Assembly (NCBI RefSeq): GCF_039655875.1
Contig: NZ_JBBYXK010000001.1
Location: 248,001-312,000, forward strand
Direction of reading: 5' to 3'
DNA: 64,000 nt
Origin: Emcibacter sp. SYSU 3D8
Lineage (GTDB): Bacteria; Pseudomonadota; Alphaproteobacteria; SMXS01
How positions within the stretch are numbered: position 1 is the first letter of the stretch; each line of letters opens with the position of its first letter. The translations under genes and the position numbers were made by a program. The notes beneath the pieces are model-generated. The model ran no database searches and was not told where the DNA came from. It saw nothing but the letters and a program-made list of their open reading frames with translations. Shown piece by piece: positions 1-10,651 of the stretch.

Positions 1-1671
<1,671 letters not shown>

Positions 1672-1677
1672 GCCGCC

Positions 1678-2955
1678 ATGAGGGAAGGCGCCCGCATCCA
1701 GGCCGCGATCGACCTGGTTGCGGCGGTCGACAACTCCACCCGTGAGGGCGGCGCGGCCGCCGATTCCATCCTGCGCGACTATTTCCGCCAGCGCCGCTAT
1801 GCCGGCTCCAAGGACCGCCGCGCGGTCGGCGACCTGCTCTATGCCGTGCTGCGCCGGCGCGGCGAACTGAACTGGCGGCTGCCCGGAGAAGCCACCCCGG
1901 CCCGCATGGCCGTCCTGCTGCAGGTCATTCTGGATGGCGCGGACCTGGACGGACTCAATGCCCGCTTCGAGGGCGACAGTCACGCGCCAGCGCCTATCAC
2001 CGCCGAGGAAGCCGCGGCGCTGCACGAGGCGGCAGGGGCGGACATCTCCGCCGCGCCCGTCTGGGCCTCGCACAACTTCCCGGCCTGGATGACAGCGTCG
2101 CTCGAGCGCCGCTTTGGCGGCCGCCTGGTCGAGGAACTGGCCGCGCTGGAGGGCAGGGCGCCGCTGGACCTGAGGGTCAACCTGCTGCGCGGCACCGTCG
2201 ACGACGCGCTGAAATTGTTGCCGGACGCAAGCCGCAGCACCAGGCTCACGACCAGCTTGAGGCTGGAAACCGCCATGGATATTTCAAGGCATATCAGCTA
2301 TCTGGGCGGCTTTATTGAAATTCAGGACGAGGGATCGCAGATCGCCTCGCTGCTGACCGGCGCGGCCAGGGGCATGCAGGTACTCGACCTGTGCGCGGGC
2401 GGCGGCGGCAAGACCCTGGCCATCGCAGCGCTGATGGGCAATTCGGGCCAGATCTATGCCTATGACACGGATCGCCGGCGGCTCGACAGGCTGCGTCCCC
2501 GCGCCAAACGGGCCGATGCGCGAACCATCCAGTATGTGGAAAGCCAGGCGAAGCTGCCGCCCGGCATGGACCGGGTGGTTCTCGACGTACCGTGCAGCGG
2601 CACCGGCACCTGGCGGCGCAATCCGGAACTGCGCTGGCGGCTGACGCCGGAACGGCTCACCGAGCTTACGCGGCTGCAGGATACCCTGCTCGATCGCGGC
2701 GCGGGGCTGGTCAAGCCGGGCGGACAGCTGGTCTACATGACCTGCTCGCTGCTGCCCGAGGAAGGCGAGGACCGGATCGCGGCCTTTCTCGAGCGCCATC
2801 CGGACTTTGCGCCAGCCGCCTATTCGGCGTGCTGGCCGGCCACGGAAGGCGGCCCGCCCGCCAGCCTGTCGGCGTCGCCTGACTATCTCGTCCTCAGTCC
2901 CGCAACCCATGATACCGACGGCTTTTTCGTTGCCGTCCTCCAACGCTCGCCATAG
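1678..2955 (+). CDS. RsmB/NOP-family rRNA (cytosine-5) methyltransferase
   Basis: A SAM-dependent RNA m5C methyltransferase of the Sun/RsmB type, probably acting on 16S rRNA. The SAM-binding motif '[10 protein letters not shown]' is at residues 237-246. Both family cysteines are visible: C306 in '[14 protein letters not shown]' (the catalytic-loop cysteine) and C356 in '[11 protein letters not shown]'. The N-terminal ~150 residues are helical and resemble the NusB-like RNA-binding half of RsmB. It is embedded between guaB (6 bp) and guaA (11 bp), a placement seen in many Alphaproteobacteria. The exact target base (C967 in E. coli numbering) is inferred from the family, so no symbol is assigned. 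Confidence 0.9.
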   Translation: MREGARIQAAIDLVAAVDNSTREGGAAADSILRDYFRQRRYAGSKDRRAVGDLLYAVLRRRGELNWRLPGEATPARMAVLLQVILDGADLDGLNARFEGDSHAPAPITAEEAAALHEAAGADISAAPVWASHNFPAWMTASLERRFGGRLVEELAALEGRAPLDLRVNLLRGTVDDALKLLPDASRSTRLTTSLRLETAMDISRHISYLGGFIEIQDEGSQIASLLTGAARGMQVLDLCAGGGGKTLAIAALMGNSGQIYAYDTDRRRLDRLRPRAKRADARTIQYVESQAKLPPGMDRVVLDVPCSGTGTWRRNPELRWRLTPERLTELTRLQDTLLDRGAGLVKPGGQLVYMTCSLLPEEGEDRIAAFLERHPDFAPAAYSACWPATEGGPPASLSASPDYLVLSPATHDTDGFFVAVLQRSP

Positions 2956-2966
2956 GGTCCCAGTCC

Positions 2967-4514
2967 ATGTCTGAACACGTGCTCATCGTCGATTTCGGCT
3001 CCCAGGTGACGCAGTTGATCGCCCGCCGGGTGCGCGAGGCCGGCGTCTATTGCGAGGTCGTGCCGTTCAACAAGGTCGACGGCATGATCGACGATTTCGA
3101 TCCCAGGGGAATCATCCTGTCCGGCGGCCCCGCCAGCGTGATCGAGGCCGACACGCCGCGCATTCCGCAGAAGGTGCTGGACCGGGGCGTGCCGATCTTC
3201 GGCATCTGCTATGGCGAGCAGGCGCTGTGCGCCCAGCTCGGCGGCTCGGTCGAGAAGGCCGACCACAGGGAATTCGGCCGCGCCTGGCTCGACGTGAAGG
3301 AGAACTGCGCGCTGTTCGACGGCGTCTGGGCGCCGGGCGAGCGCCACCAGGTGTGGATGAGCCACGGCGACCGGGTCGATTCCATCCCCGAGGGTTTCCG
3401 GATCGTCGCCGTCAGCGACAATGCACCCTTCGCCGCCATCGCCGACGAGGCGCGCCGCATCTACGCCGTGCAGTTCCACCCGGAAGTGATCCACACGCCC
3501 GATGGCGGCAAACTGCTCAAGAACTTCGTGCTGAACATCGCCGGTTGCCGGGCCGAATGGTCGATGGCCGCGTTCCGCGAGACCAAGATCGCCGAGATCC
3601 GCGCCCAGGTGGGGCAGGGAAAGGTGATCTGCGGCCTGTCGGGCGGCGTCGACAGTTCGGTGCTGGCCGTGCTGCTGCACGAGGCCATCGGCGATCAGCT
3701 CACCTGTGTGTTCGTCGACCACGGCATGCTGCGCGCCGACGAGGCCGAGCAGGTGGTGAGCCTGTTCCGCGGCCATTACAACATCCCGCTGGTGCATGTG
3801 GACGCCGGCAAGCTGTTCCTGGGCAAGCTGGCGGGCGTGTCCGACCCGGAACAGAAGCGCAAGATCATCGGCGCCACCTTCATCGACGTGTTCGAGGCCG
3901 AGGCGCGCAAGGTGGGCGACGCGAAGTTCCTCGCCCAGGGCACGCTCTATCCCGACGTGATCGAAAGCGTGTCCTATAGCGGCGGCCCCAGCGTGACCAT
4001 CAAGTCCCACCACAATGTGGGCGGCCTGCCGGCGCGCATGAACATGGCGCTGGTCGAGCCGCTGCGCGAGCTGTTCAAGGACGAGGTGCGGGTGCTGGGC
4101 CGGGAACTGGGCCTGCCCGAGACGCTGGTCGACCGCCACCCGTTCCCCGGCCCGGGCCTCGCCATCCGCATTCCCGGCACGATCGAGGAAGACCGGATCG
4201 CCATCCTGCAGAAGGCCGACAGGATCTATCTGGAAGAAATCCGCCGCGCCGGCCTCTACGACGCCATCTGGCAAGCCTTCGTCGTGCTGCTGCCCGTGCG
4301 CACCGTGGGCGTGATGGGCGACGAGCGGACCTATGAATATGTCTGCGCCCTGCGGGCGGTGACCTCGACCGACGGCATGACGGCGGATTATTACCCGTTC
4401 GACCACGACTTCCTGGGCCGGGTGTCCAGCCGCATCATCAACGAGGTACGGGGCATCAACCGGGTGGTCTACGACGTGACGTCGAAGCCGCCGGGGACGA
4501 TCGAGTGGGAGTGA
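2967..4514 (+). CDS. guaA: GMP synthase (glutamine-hydrolysing)
   Basis: GuaA aminates XMP to GMP using glutamine and ATP. The N-terminal class-I glutamine amidotransferase domain carries the triad C81 ('FGICYGEQ'), H171 and E173 ('FHPEV'). The ATP pyrophosphatase domain has the PP-loop '[10 protein letters not shown]' (about residues 223-232). The C-terminal dimerisation domain ends in a conserved '[11 protein letters not shown]'. At 515 residues it is a normal full-length bifunctional enzyme. It is the last gene of the guaB operon; the 110 bp after it contain no convincing intrinsic terminator. Confidence 0.98.
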   Translation: MSEHVLIVDFGSQVTQLIARRVREAGVYCEVVPFNKVDGMIDDFDPRGIILSGGPASVIEADTPRIPQKVLDRGVPIFGICYGEQALCAQLGGSVEKADHREFGRAWLDVKENCALFDGVWAPGERHQVWMSHGDRVDSIPEGFRIVAVSDNAPFAAIADEARRIYAVQFHPEVIHTPDGGKLLKNFVLNIAGCRAEWSMAAFRETKIAEIRAQVGQGKVICGLSGGVDSSVLAVLLHEAIGDQLTCVFVDHGMLRADEAEQVVSLFRGHYNIPLVHVDAGKLFLGKLAGVSDPEQKRKIIGATFIDVFEAEARKVGDAKFLAQGTLYPDVIESVSYSGGPSVTIKSHHNVGGLPARMNMALVEPLRELFKDEVRVLGRELGLPETLVDRHPFPGPGLAIRIPGTIEEDRIAILQKADRIYLEEIRRAGLYDAIWQAFVVLLPVRTVGVMGDERTYEYVCALRAVTSTDGMTADYYPFDHDFLGRVSSRIINEVRGINRVVYDVTSKPPGTIEWE

Positions 4515-4624
4515 GGGACGGCCCTCTTCACCATCTTCAGCAACTAGGCTGTGCAGGTAACCGCTGCTCTTCTAACACGATGCAATGAAATTTGACGTAA
4601 TGAGACCATACTCAAAAATGAAAT

Positions 4625-5464
4625 TTACAGAATCATAGCCTGAAAATTGGTCGCGATCAGGGAGACATGGGCTCTCAGCGGCGGACGCAATTCGAACGCG
4701 CGCGGTTCCCTGGAAAAATTCCACAAACGCATCAGACGCCAATCCTCGCATTGGGCATCGGCAACCTCCAGTTCGTTGCGCGTGATGTGAAACGGCGTAC
4801 GTTCCCAGCCATTCGTTGTCTTCACTTCGATCAGCCGTTTGTCGCCGTCAGGTTCGAAGCTTTCGATGTCATAGCCAGCACCATCACCGTCCACATGGGA
4901 TGTCCAACGAACGCGGTTTGCAAGATCGGTTCGCCCAGCGGCGCGCAAATTTGCGTGCTCATGAGCGAGAACACGCTCCTCGCCGGCTGACCCGAGCACC
5001 CGGTTGCGTGCGTCACGTTCCGCCACGTCATATTTTCGCGCGATGGCGGCCATCTGTTCCAGTTCGGCTGGAGGGGGTCGGTTAGTTTGTGTTGGCGGTG
5101 GGCCGATCCAAAGGATCGCCTCTTCGGCAAATACGGCCGGTGCAACGCCTTCGCCGAGCCGCGCAATAGGCACCAGCCAGTCGGGATGCCGGTCGAGCCA
5201 GCGGTTCACCACATCTACCAGAGAGGATTGAAAATTGAAGGCCGGTTTGTAACCGGGTATCCACGTTTCGCCGAGGGCCTGTAGTACGGCGCTGATGTTC
5301 CGGTGCTTGAATTCGATGGAGCCTCGGGCGCGGCCAGTTGCCGCTTGCAACAACCGATTATGTTCGGCCTTGCTATAGGATCGCCCTACTAGGTCGTCGG
5401 CCAACATGGAGAAGTAATCAGCGACGATGGCATCATTCTCTTCATCGGTCCAGTCGGCGGCCAT
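4625..5464 (-). CDS. DUF3883 (NOV_C) domain protein, nuclease-like
   Basis: A 279-residue protein with two parts. Residues 1-95 ('DWTDEENDAIVADYF', 'KAEHNRLLQ', 'RGSIEFKHRNISAVL') form a helical domain seen in other DUF3883 proteins. Residues about 155-265 form the DUF3883/NOV_C domain, a family related to PD-(D/E)xK restriction-like nucleases. 'GYDIESFEPDG' followed by 'IEVKTTNG' places likely catalytic residues at D199, E213 and K215. I chose the ATG at 5464, preceded by AGGA, over a TTG 15 bases upstream. It faces guaA tail to tail and stands alone, next to a short AT-rich segment, which suggests acquisition. Such genes often sit in restriction or defence loci, but no partner is adjacent; a defence role is inference. 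Confidence 0.75.
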   Translation of the reverse strand: MAADWTDEENDAIVADYFSMLADDLVGRSYSKAEHNRLLQAATGRARGSIEFKHRNISAVLQALGETWIPGYKPAFNFQSSLVDVVNRWLDRHPDWLVPIARLGEGVAPAVFAEEAILWIGPPPTQTNRPPPAELEQMAAIARKYDVAERDARNRVLGSAGEERVLAHEHANLRAAGRTDLANRVRWTSHVDGDGAGYDIESFEPDGDKRLIEVKTTNGWERTPFHITRNELEVADAQCEDWRLMRLWNFSREPRAFELRPPLRAHVSLIATNFQAMIL

Positions 5465-5513
5465 TCGTGATCCTGACAACGTACCAGTCTAAGGCAATTT
5501 AGTCTGTCGTTCG

Positions 5514-6239
5514 CTATGGGCCAAGTGCTGCTGGAATGCAGGCCTTAAGTACCTTCCGCAGAGACGCCTCGATCTGGCCGCCGCACCAGGCGTCGCCGTA
5601 TTCCTCCTTCGCCGTCTCCGACAACCTGGCGAGCGGCGGCAGGCCGGCGATCCGGCGCGACAGGGCGGCGGTCAGGGGCGCGGTTTCGGCGAGGATCGCC
5701 CCGATTGCCGGGAAGCGGTCCGCCATAATCGGCCAGAGGGTGGCGGTCACCACGTCGGCGATGCCCGGCGCCGTGCCGCCGAGCAGGACACCTGAGCCAG
5801 GCTGCAGGCCATGGCGGCGGCCGGTTTCTTCCCAGAAACTCATCCACTTCTTCAGGCGAGGGACGAAGGTCCGCCAGCGTTCTGCCGTCCACATCTGGCG
5901 GCCATCGCCGAGCGTGAGTTCATCGAGCACGTCGTTGGCGTCGCACACGATCTTGATGGTCAAAGCGCGCAGGGCCGGGGCGGCCGGCATCAGCTCCAGC
6001 GTCTCGCCCAGATAGAGGATGATGGCGGGCATCTGGGCGATGGCGACATCGGCCTTGGTGTCGACCAGCAGGGGCGGGCCCATGAACGGCACCGGCATCT
6101 GCTCTATCGGCCCATCCTTCAGCGCCGCGATCGCCGCATCGCCGGCTTCCGTCCACGTCTTGCCGGCGAAGGCCAGTACGGCGCGCACGAACTGGCCGCG
6201 AAACGGCAAGGACCAGTAGTAGAACTCATAGTCGGGCAT
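5514..6239 (-). CDS. glutathione S-transferase family protein
   Basis: The N-terminal thioredoxin-like domain begins 'MPDYEFYYWSLPFRGQFVRA'. It includes the cis-proline and glutathione-contact region 'MPVPFMGPPLLV' and the Q-M-P-A-I-I-x-Y-L segment that corresponds to the conserved (E/Q)S-x-A-I-x-x-Y-L of GSTs. The remaining ~150 residues are the helical C-terminal domain. The 241-residue length fits. I use the internal ATG at 6239 because the first 13 codons upstream of it add nothing recognisable to the fold. The tyrosine/tryptophan-rich N-terminus (YYWSLPFRG) replaces the usual catalytic Ser/Cys context, so the substrate class cannot be given. Confidence 0.75.
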   Translation of the reverse strand: MPDYEFYYWSLPFRGQFVRAVLAFAGKTWTEAGDAAIAALKDGPIEQMPVPFMGPPLLVDTKADVAIAQMPAIILYLGETLELMPAAPALRALTIKIVCDANDVLDELTLGDGRQMWTAERWRTFVPRLKKWMSFWEETGRRHGLQPGSGVLLGGTAPGIADVVTATLWPIMADRFPAIGAILAETAPLTAALSRRIAGLPPLARLSETAKEEYGDAWCGGQIEASLRKVLKACIPAALGP

Positions 6240-6388
6240 TTCTGCGACTCCCGGAAGAGGATCGGCATCCATCCACAACGCGGCTGCGCCGGAGCGGTTT
6301 ATGGCCGGTCAGCCATGCGCGCAGCGTTTGATCGTTGCACACCGGGCGGCCACCTGCCAGAACGCGGCATTCCTTCATGGAGACCAGC

Positions 6389-6691
6389 ATGGCCGACGGC
6401 GACGAGTATGTGTACGACGAGGCGACGGGCGAGTGGCGGCCAGCCAGCGAGATGGCTGTGGCCGCCGCCGAAGACGAGATCCAGGTCCGCGACGCGGCGG
6501 GCACCATCCTGGCCGACGGCGACTCGGTTACCCTGATCAAGGACCTGAAGGTGAAGGGCGCCGGCACCACGCTGAAGCAGGGCACGGTGATCCGCTCGAT
6601 CCGGCTGACCGGCGACCCCGACGAGATCGATTGCCGATTTGACGGGATCAAGGGCCTCGTCCTGCGCACCGAGTTCGTCCGCAAGCGCTGA
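6389..6691 (+). CDS. PhnA/YjdM-type domain protein lacking the zinc ribbon
   Basis: The body ('DGDSVTLIKDLKVKGAGTTL', then 'IDCRFDGIKGLVLRTEFV') closely follows the C-terminal PhnA domain of E. coli YjdM, a small SH3-like barrel. YjdM-type proteins normally start with a C-x-x-C ... C-x-x-C zinc ribbon. Here that part is absent: the protein starts MADGDEYVYDEATGEW and its only cysteine lies in the barrel (D-C-R-F). The ATG at 6389 is chosen because GGAG lies seven bases upstream; an ATG at 6377 is possible. The historical link to phosphonate use is weak for this family and no phn genes are nearby, so no function is claimed. Confidence 0.7.
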   Translation: MADGDEYVYDEATGEWRPASEMAVAAAEDEIQVRDAAGTILADGDSVTLIKDLKVKGAGTTLKQGTVIRSIRLTGDPDEIDCRFDGIKGLVLRTEFVRKR

Positions 6692-6806
6692 GACGGCGTC
6701 ATCACCCCGTAATGCCGCCGTGCCCCGCGCCAATAGTCCGGGCGCCGTGATAAACTGACGGGGAATCAATGGCCGGGAGCAGGGCGATAACACGGACAGA
6801 TCACAC

Positions 6807-7052
6807 ATGAGCCGCCGCGACAGCCTTGTCGCCATCGAGCGCCGTATCCGCCGCCTGGTCGTGCGGCGCGGCTGGCACATGCTCAAGGCCGACAATCCGG
6901 ACAAGCGGGTGCAGACGCATGGCGGCTACATGCTGCGCGACCCCGAAACCTTCACCATCGTGTTCGGGGACGCCGAATACCCCTATTGCGCCGACCTGAA
7001 CGATATCGAGGAATTTCTGGCTGGGCTGGATCCGGTGCAGAAGCGGCGCTGA
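6807..7052 (+). CDS. small uncharacterised protein (81 aa)
   Basis: I do not recognise a named family. The protein is basic at the N-terminus ([20 protein letters not shown]), then has a predicted beta-rich part ('[17 protein letters not shown]', '[17 protein letters not shown]'). This layout, a basic helix followed by G-G-Y-x-L and a D-L-x-x-[IV]-E-x-F-L ending, recurs in many small bacterial hypothetical proteins. Codon use matches the neighbours and the frame is open without overlap, which supports it as a gene. No strong ribosome binding site is visible. It stands between the PhnA-like gene and an alpha/beta hydrolase. Confidence 0.55.
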   Translation: MSRRDSLVAIERRIRRLVVRRGWHMLKADNPDKRVQTHGGYMLRDPETFTIVFGDAEYPYCADLNDIEEFLAGLDPVQKRR

Positions 7053-7173
7053 CCGGCACGCGGCCGCCACGAAAAATTCACGAAAATGGCTGCCGCGCAT
7101 GGTGGCTGGCCGTCGACAATCGATGGTTTCTCGGCGACAATTGCACGCATTCAACCCGCGCGAGGGAACAGTC

Positions 7174-7998
7174 ATGCCTGTAATCACCACAAGCGACGGC
7201 GCCGAGATTTTCTACAAGGACTGGGGCAGCGGACAGCCCATCGTATTCAGTCACGGCTGGCCATTGTCGGCCGACGACTGGGACGCTCAGATGTTGTTCT
7301 TTGCCGGCAAGGGCTTTCGCGTGATCGCCCATGACCGGCGCGGCCATGGCCGCTCCAGCCAGGTGGCCGACGGCCACGACATGGATCATTACGCCGACGA
7401 CCTTGCCACGCTGACCGCCCATCTCGACCTGAAGGACGCGGTGCATGTGGGCCATTCCACCGGCGGCGGCGAGGTGGTGCACTACATTGCCCGCCACGGC
7501 GAAAGCCGGGTGGCCAAAGCCGCGATCCTGGCCGCGGTGCCGCCGCTGATGGTCAAGACCGAGGCCAATCCGGGCGGGCTGCCCAAGGAGGTTTTCGACG
7601 GCCTGCAGGCGCAGCTTGCCGCCAATCGCGCCCAGTTCTACTACGACCTGCCCGCCGGTCCGTTCTATGGCTACAACCGGCCCGGCGCAAAGCCGTCACA
7701 GGGGATTATCTGGAACTGGTGGCGCCAGGGCATGATGGGCGGCGCCAAGGCGCATTACGACGGGATCGTCGCCTTTTCCCAGACCGATTTCACCGAGGAC
7801 CTGAAGCAGATCACCGTGCCGGTGCTGGTGATGCACGGCGACGACGACCAGATCGTGCCCTATGCGGATTCGGCGCCGCTGTCGGCCAAGCTGCTGCGCA
7901 ACGGTATCCTGAAGACCTATCCCGGCTTTCCGCACGGCATGCCGACAACCGAGGCCGAGACCATCAACGCCGACCTGCTGGCGTTCATCAAGGGCTGA
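7174..7998 (+). CDS. alpha/beta hydrolase (non-haem chloroperoxidase/arylesterase type)
   Basis: A 274-residue hydrolase of the cofactor-free chloroperoxidase/esterase group. The start '[20 protein letters not shown]' and the oxyanion loop '[12 protein letters not shown]' are characteristic. The triad is visible: S95 in 'VGHSTGGGE', D225 in '[10 protein letters not shown]' and H254 in 'GFPHGMP'. The ATG at 7174 is used, with GAGGGA about seven bases upstream; an in-frame ATG at 7099 would add an unconserved leader. Such enzymes hydrolyse esters and can form peracids in vitro; the natural substrate is unknown. It is cytosolic, with no signal peptide. Confidence 0.85.
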   Translation: MPVITTSDGAEIFYKDWGSGQPIVFSHGWPLSADDWDAQMLFFAGKGFRVIAHDRRGHGRSSQVADGHDMDHYADDLATLTAHLDLKDAVHVGHSTGGGEVVHYIARHGESRVAKAAILAAVPPLMVKTEANPGGLPKEVFDGLQAQLAANRAQFYYDLPAGPFYGYNRPGAKPSQGIIWNWWRQGMMGGAKAHYDGIVAFSQTDFTEDLKQITVPVLVMHGDDDQIVPYADSAPLSAKLLRNGILKTYPGFPHGMPTTEAETINADLLAFIKG

Positions 7999-8097
7999 CA
8001 GGGACGCCAGAAGCGGGCCCGTCACCGGCGATCCGGCAACGGGTGATCCGGCCGGCTAGGGGACGTGGTATCCTTGTCTTTTCCACGGGAGGGATCG

Positions 8098-9642
8098 ATG
8101 GGCAACCTGATCGTCTGCTGCGATGGCACCTGGAACACACCCGGCGACAAGGAAGGCGTCGTGCCGTCGCCGACCAACGTGGTCAAGCTGTACAACGCGC
8201 TGGCTGCGGCCGACGCGGCCGGCGTACCCCAGCAACGCTATTATCATCCCGGCGTAGGCACCGAAGGCAGTATCGTCGACAAGATTGCCGGCGGCGGCAT
8301 GGGCCGGGGACTCGGCCGCAACATCATGAGCGCCTATCGCTGGCTGGCCGGGCATTACCGGCCCGGCGACCGCATCTGGCTGTTCGGCTTCAGCCGCGGC
8401 GCCTACACGGTGCGCAGCCTGGGCGGCATGATCTCGCGCTGCGGCCTGCTGGACGCATCCGGCGGGGACCTGGCCGATGCGGATATCTGGGCCATGGTCG
8501 ATGACCTGTTCGCCGCCTACCGCGACAAGAAGACGCTGAAGCCGACGGCAAGGCGCCGGTTCCACCACACGGCGCATGGCGGCTCGCCCCAGGGTTCCAT
8601 GGACATCCACTTTCTCGGCGTGTGGGACACGGTCGGCGCCCTTGGCGTGCCGGATGACGTGGCCCTGTTCAACCTGCTGGACGATCCTGACAAGCACAGC
8701 TTCCACGATACGGCGCTGAGCCATAAGGTTGCACATGCGCGCCACGCGCTGGCCATCGATGAAACCCGTCAGAGCTTCATGCCGACGCTGTGGACCGGGA
8801 TCGAGGACCGGCCGACGGTAAAGCAGGTGTGGTTCCCGGGCGTCCACAGCGATGTTGGCGGCGGCTACGGCCATTGCGGCCTGTCGGACGGCGCGCTCGG
8901 CTGGATGATCGAGGAGGCGCGGCTTCAGGGCCTGGCGTTCCGCGACGGGATCACCGCACAATTGCAGCCGGATCCCCGGGGTCTGCTGCATGATTCCTGT
9001 GTCGGCGTGTTCGCCAAGCTGAAAACCCGGCCGCGGCAGGTGCCCCGGTTCGGGGAAGCCGCGGTCAAGGCGGATGTGCTTCACGCCTCTGCGCTGGACC
9101 GGCACGTGAACCCGCCGCTGAGCCAGGGCGATTACTGGCCCAGTGCGCATGTTGCACGGGCAAAGCCGGCGCAGCTGAGCATCTATGCGCGGGAGCGGTG
9201 GAATGCGACGGGTCTCTACCTCGAAGCCGGCACGAAATACACGTTCGCGGCGGAAGGCGAGTGGCTCGACGCGTCGGTCCCGAGCGGTCCCGGCGGCACC
9301 AGGGACGGCAAGTTCGCGATCGGCGAAGTCGTCCACCTGGCCGGTTCGATTTTCGGCGCCGCCGAAGATCTGTTCAAGCGGCTGACCCACAACCAGCAGG
9401 CCGATCTGTTCGGCACGCGCCGCGACGAAAGCTGCCCTTGGTTTTCACTGATCGGCATGGTCGCCAACGGCTGGAGGCCGGACGACAAGGGAAACACCCT
9501 GCCGCACCAGACCTTCCTGATCGGCAAGGGAACCACGTTCTCGCCGAAGGCAAGCGGTTACCTCTACTGCTTCGCCAATGACGCCTGGCACTTCTACGAC
9601 AACAATCGCGGCAGCGTCAGGCTCACTGTCAGTCTGGCCTAG
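8098..9642 (+). CDS. DUF2235 phospholipase-like hydrolase with C-terminal lectin-like domain
   Basis: The DUF2235 alpha/beta hydrolase domain covers about residues 1-340: 'LIVCCDGTWNTPGD' at the N-terminus and the nucleophile motif G-F-S-R-G at 97-101 (S99). 'WFPGVHSDVGGGY' probably supplies the catalytic aspartate (D252), and a histidine near 336 is a candidate. The family includes Tle1 type VI secretion phospholipases, but no vgrG, PAAR or immunity gene is nearby. Residues about 370-514 form a separate beta-rich module ('YTFAAEGEWLDASVPSG', 'ASGYLYCFANDAWHFYDNN') that resembles PA-IL/LecA-type galactophilic lectins. GGGAGG precedes the ATG at 8098. No signal peptide. The substrate is unknown. 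Confidence 0.8.
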   Translation: MGNLIVCCDGTWNTPGDKEGVVPSPTNVVKLYNALAAADAAGVPQQRYYHPGVGTEGSIVDKIAGGGMGRGLGRNIMSAYRWLAGHYRPGDRIWLFGFSRGAYTVRSLGGMISRCGLLDASGGDLADADIWAMVDDLFAAYRDKKTLKPTARRRFHHTAHGGSPQGSMDIHFLGVWDTVGALGVPDDVALFNLLDDPDKHSFHDTALSHKVAHARHALAIDETRQSFMPTLWTGIEDRPTVKQVWFPGVHSDVGGGYGHCGLSDGALGWMIEEARLQGLAFRDGITAQLQPDPRGLLHDSCVGVFAKLKTRPRQVPRFGEAAVKADVLHASALDRHVNPPLSQGDYWPSAHVARAKPAQLSIYARERWNATGLYLEAGTKYTFAAEGEWLDASVPSGPGGTRDGKFAIGEVVHLAGSIFGAAEDLFKRLTHNQQADLFGTRRDESCPWFSLIGMVANGWRPDDKGNTLPHQTFLIGKGTTFSPKASGYLYCFANDAWHFYDNNRGSVRLTVSLA

Positions 9643-9649
9643 GCCGGGC

Positions 9650-9958
9650 CTACGGTTTTCCGGTATCGGCGGCCTTGACCTCGACGAAGTTTCCCTGTGC
9701 ATCGAACCTGCACGTGAAGGCTTTGGTATGGCCGTTGCCGTCCGCATAGGTGCCGTTGACCGTGGCGGAACCGTCCTCGGCCGGCATGGCCCTGGTGGAT
9801 TTCACATAACTGGGACGGGCACTGAATTCCTTCGCCGCCTGGCTGCGGCAATAGGCGCCCATATTGCTCGCCGCGACGGGCGCGGCGCTGGCAGCGGATG
9901 CGGCCGCCATCAACATTGAGATACTGATCAGGGTGCAGGCTCGAAACGCTACATGCAT
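9650..9958 (-). CDS. small secreted protein of unknown function
   Basis: A 102-residue protein with a clear Sec signal peptide (MHVAFRACTLISISMLMAAA, then ASAASAAP, cleavage likely after ASAA). The mature part has two cysteines ('MGAYCRSQAAKEF' and 'FTCRFDAQGNFVEV') that could form a disulphide in the periplasm. The pattern of an N-terminal C-R-x-x-A-A-x-E-F helix and a C-terminal F-x-C-x-F-D-x-x-G-x-F strand pair is shared by several short proteobacterial exported proteins, but I know no function. The ATG at 9958 is used because only it starts with the signal peptide. It ends 8 bp from the DUF2235 gene, tail to tail. Confidence 0.6.
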   Translation of the reverse strand: MHVAFRACTLISISMLMAAASAASAAPVAASNMGAYCRSQAAKEFSARPSYVKSTRAMPAEDGSATVNGTYADGNGHTKAFTCRFDAQGNFVEVKAADTGKP

Positions 9959-10135
9959 TGCATTCTCCACTTGGGACCAAGGGAACTGCGACAGGACGGC
10001 GAGGCGTACACCAACGCTGGCTTGGACCGGTGCCCAGGCTAACCGGCCTGGCGCGATGCAACTGTAACCCTCCCGTAACAATGAGCGTGACACCGCTTTC
10101 CCAAGGATACAACGCGTTTCTCGGCGAAGGCCGGG

Positions 10136-10597
10136 TCAGGTGAGGGCGCCCACGATCAGCAATGCACCGCCAACCGCGACAGCGTCTTCGACAAGCGCGG
10201 CCGGAAGGTCCCGGCCGAACATGGCGGCCAGCCGCATCCGGCATGCATGACCGCCAAAAGTCCCGATGGCCGCGCCGGCAATACCCAGAACCAGCCCCGC
10301 GATCAGGATGCCGCCCGTCGCGCCAATAGCCGCGCCAGAAAAGCCACCGGCGATCAGACGGGCAATGAGCGCCATGGGAATCTTGCGGCTGGGCGTTGCC
10401 GGGAGCTTGTCGGTGATCAGTTCGCCCAATGCCAGAATACCGAGGATCCAGGGCGTGATGCCGCGGCCCAGAAACGCAAACGACGTATCCTCAAGCGGCA
10501 TCCAACCGAAATGGACCGCCCACGCCACCGCGGCGGGCGCGGTGAAGCTGCGCAGGCTGGCCACGATTCCGATCAGCAGCGCGAGGAGATAGATCAT
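10136..10597 (-). CDS. DUF4126 family membrane protein
   Basis: A 153-residue integral membrane protein with about four hydrophobic segments (residues 2-22, 48-60, 80-115 and 138-152). The family features are visible: 'LRSFTAPAAVAWAVHFGW' near the N-terminus, 'ELITDKLPATPSRK' after the second segment, and a glycine-rich pair of helices ('SGAAIGATGGILIAG', 'AAIGTFGGHACRMRLA'). DUF4126 proteins have no established function. It is upstream of the secreted protein gene on the same strand but 178 bp away, so co-transcription is uncertain. Confidence 0.75.
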   Translation of the reverse strand: MIYLLALLIGIVASLRSFTAPAAVAWAVHFGWMPLEDTSFAFLGRGITPWILGILALGELITDKLPATPSRKIPMALIARLIAGGFSGAAIGATGGILIAGLVLGIAGAAIGTFGGHACRMRLAAMFGRDLPAALVEDAVAVGGALLIVGALT

Positions 10598-10651
10598 TCG
10601 ACGACCCTACAAGCGCCCGCGGGCGCTGTTCCTGAACACAGCCTCCGGCCG

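Noticed and set aside
8098-9642. Type VI secretion effector module
   Set aside because: DUF2235 is shared with Tle1 effectors, but no vgrG, PAAR, adaptor or immunity gene is adjacent, so the context does not support it.
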